This document shows, piece by piece, positions 63,540-64,000 of a stretch of DNA of 64,000 nt (positions are counted from its first letter, which is position 1; every line of letters begins with the position of its first letter). The notes under the pieces are model-generated. The model did not search any database and was not told where the DNA came from. It saw only the letters and a list, made by a program, of their open reading frames with translations. The position numbers and the translations under genes were made by a program. Source of the stretch: Paludisphaera borealis (GTDB lineage: Bacteria > Planctomycetota > Planctomycetia > Isosphaerales > Isosphaeraceae). The stretch covers positions 2,666,001 to 2,730,000 of the forward strand of contig NZ_CP019082.1 in assembly GCF_001956985.1 (NCBI RefSeq). The letters run 5' to 3'.

Positions 63540-64000
63540 TCACGCGCGACGGTGGAACATCCAGCGGTAGAAACCCAGAAACTTGTCGACCGTCCCGCCG
63601 CGCGAATACGGGAATAACTGGGGCCGGAAGCCCCCCGCGCTTCGTTCGAACAGAACCTGCGGCGCGACGAATTCGCGGAGCCCCAGCTCGCCGTGCGTCC
63701 GCCCGTAACCGCTCGACTTGAAGCCGCCGAACGGGGCCGAGGCCGAGGCCGTCGGCGCAACCGCCTCGTTGACGCAGACCATGCCAGCCTCGATCCGCCG
63801 GGCGATCGCGCGCGCAGCGCGCCTGTCGCGGCCCCAGACGCTTGCCGCGAGAGCCATGTTGCTGGAATTGGCCGCCGCGATCGCGGCCTCGGCGTCGTCG
63901 ACGCCCCGGATCAGCACGACCGGCCCGAACGCCCCTTCGAGCGCTCGTTCCGGCTCGGGCGACCGGGCCGAGAGGAGCGTCGGCGCGTAGAACGAGCCCG
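63540..64000 (-). CDS. Aldehyde dehydrogenase family protein, C-terminal part (truncated by window)
   Basis: The frame is open to the end of the window, so the N-terminus lies beyond 64000. About 153 residues are visible: [27 protein letters not shown], then [24 protein letters not shown] and [13 protein letters not shown], the standard ALDH C-terminus with the oligomerisation motif. The catalytic Cys and Glu are upstream. Substrate unknown; succinate-semialdehyde dehydrogenase-like by pattern. Confidence 0.93.
   Translation of the reverse strand, partial: GSFYAPTLLSARSPEPERALEGAFGPVVLIRGVDDAEAAIAAANSSNMALAASVWGRDRRAARAIARRIEAGMVCVNEAVAPTASASAPFGGFKSSGYGRTHGELGLREFVAPQVLFERSAGGFRPQLFPYSRGGTVDKFLGFYRWMFHRRA

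Overview
The window looks like chromosomal DNA of a high-GC planctomycete, most likely of the Isosphaeraceae type. The pointers are a DUF1553/DUF1501 gene pair, a DUF1559 protein, a DUF1570 metallopeptidase, a PEP-CTERM protein, an ECF sigma factor with secreted neighbours, a Ser/Thr kinase followed by a membrane segment, and several families of short palindromic intergenic repeats. This placement is inference from gene families; no rRNA is present. No phage, CRISPR array or large island was seen. One insertion sequence (11.8-12.75 kb) and several MITE/REP-like repeats are the mobile features.

Layout. 0-3.4 kb: 3' part of a DUF1553 protein with a LamG domain, then a Tat-exported DUF1501 protein. 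3.5-8.3 kb: a flavoprotein disulfide reductase homologue without its cysteines, a DUF1570 metallopeptidase, tRNA-Ala(TGC) and a 3-hydroxyacyl-CoA dehydrogenase. 8.6-11.5 kb: an LEA-like 11-mer repeat protein, a secreted alpha/beta hydrolase and a peptidoglycan amidase. 11.5-15.7 kb: repeat-rich, with the IS, a gene remnant, a PEP-CTERM HAF-repeat protein and a small unknown protein. 15.7-22.6 kb: KDG kinase, cardiolipin synthase, Na+/H+ antiporter, BipA/TypA, DUF2721 and a GNAT gene with an internal stop. 22.7-30.3 kb: a nuclease, a sugar-metabolism run (two TIM-barrel isomerase-like proteins around a Gfo/Idh/MocA oxidoreductase), small membrane proteins, a frameshifted mannose-6-phosphate-isomerase-like cupin and an NAD-sugar epimerase. 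30.7-34.2 kb: a trifunctional LplT-PlsC-acyl-ACP synthetase gene with three frameshifts. 34.4-41 kb: DUF937, HD phosphohydrolase, and an ECF sigma/anti-sigma/secreted/DUF1559 operon. 41-44.7 kb: LarC and a small operon ending in a GT2 enzyme. 44.7-48.2 kb: ATP-grasp/alpha-E/transglutaminase operon. 48.6-58.9 kb: a tightly coupled five-gene operon of secreted and membrane proteins including an FHA/beta-propeller protein and a solute-binding-like protein, followed by a Ser/Thr kinase with TPR-like tail. 61.6-64 kb: nested repeats, GbsR-type regulator, MsrB and the 3' end of an aldehyde dehydrogenase.

The best candidate for an undescribed system is the 48.6-58.9 kb operon. Its genes overlap by ATGA or lie close together, and an FHA domain lies near a Ser/Thr kinase. 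The other important observation is that all four frameshifts between 28.4 and 33.2 kb are one-base losses in homopolymer runs, which suggests base-calling errors in that stretch rather than gene decay.
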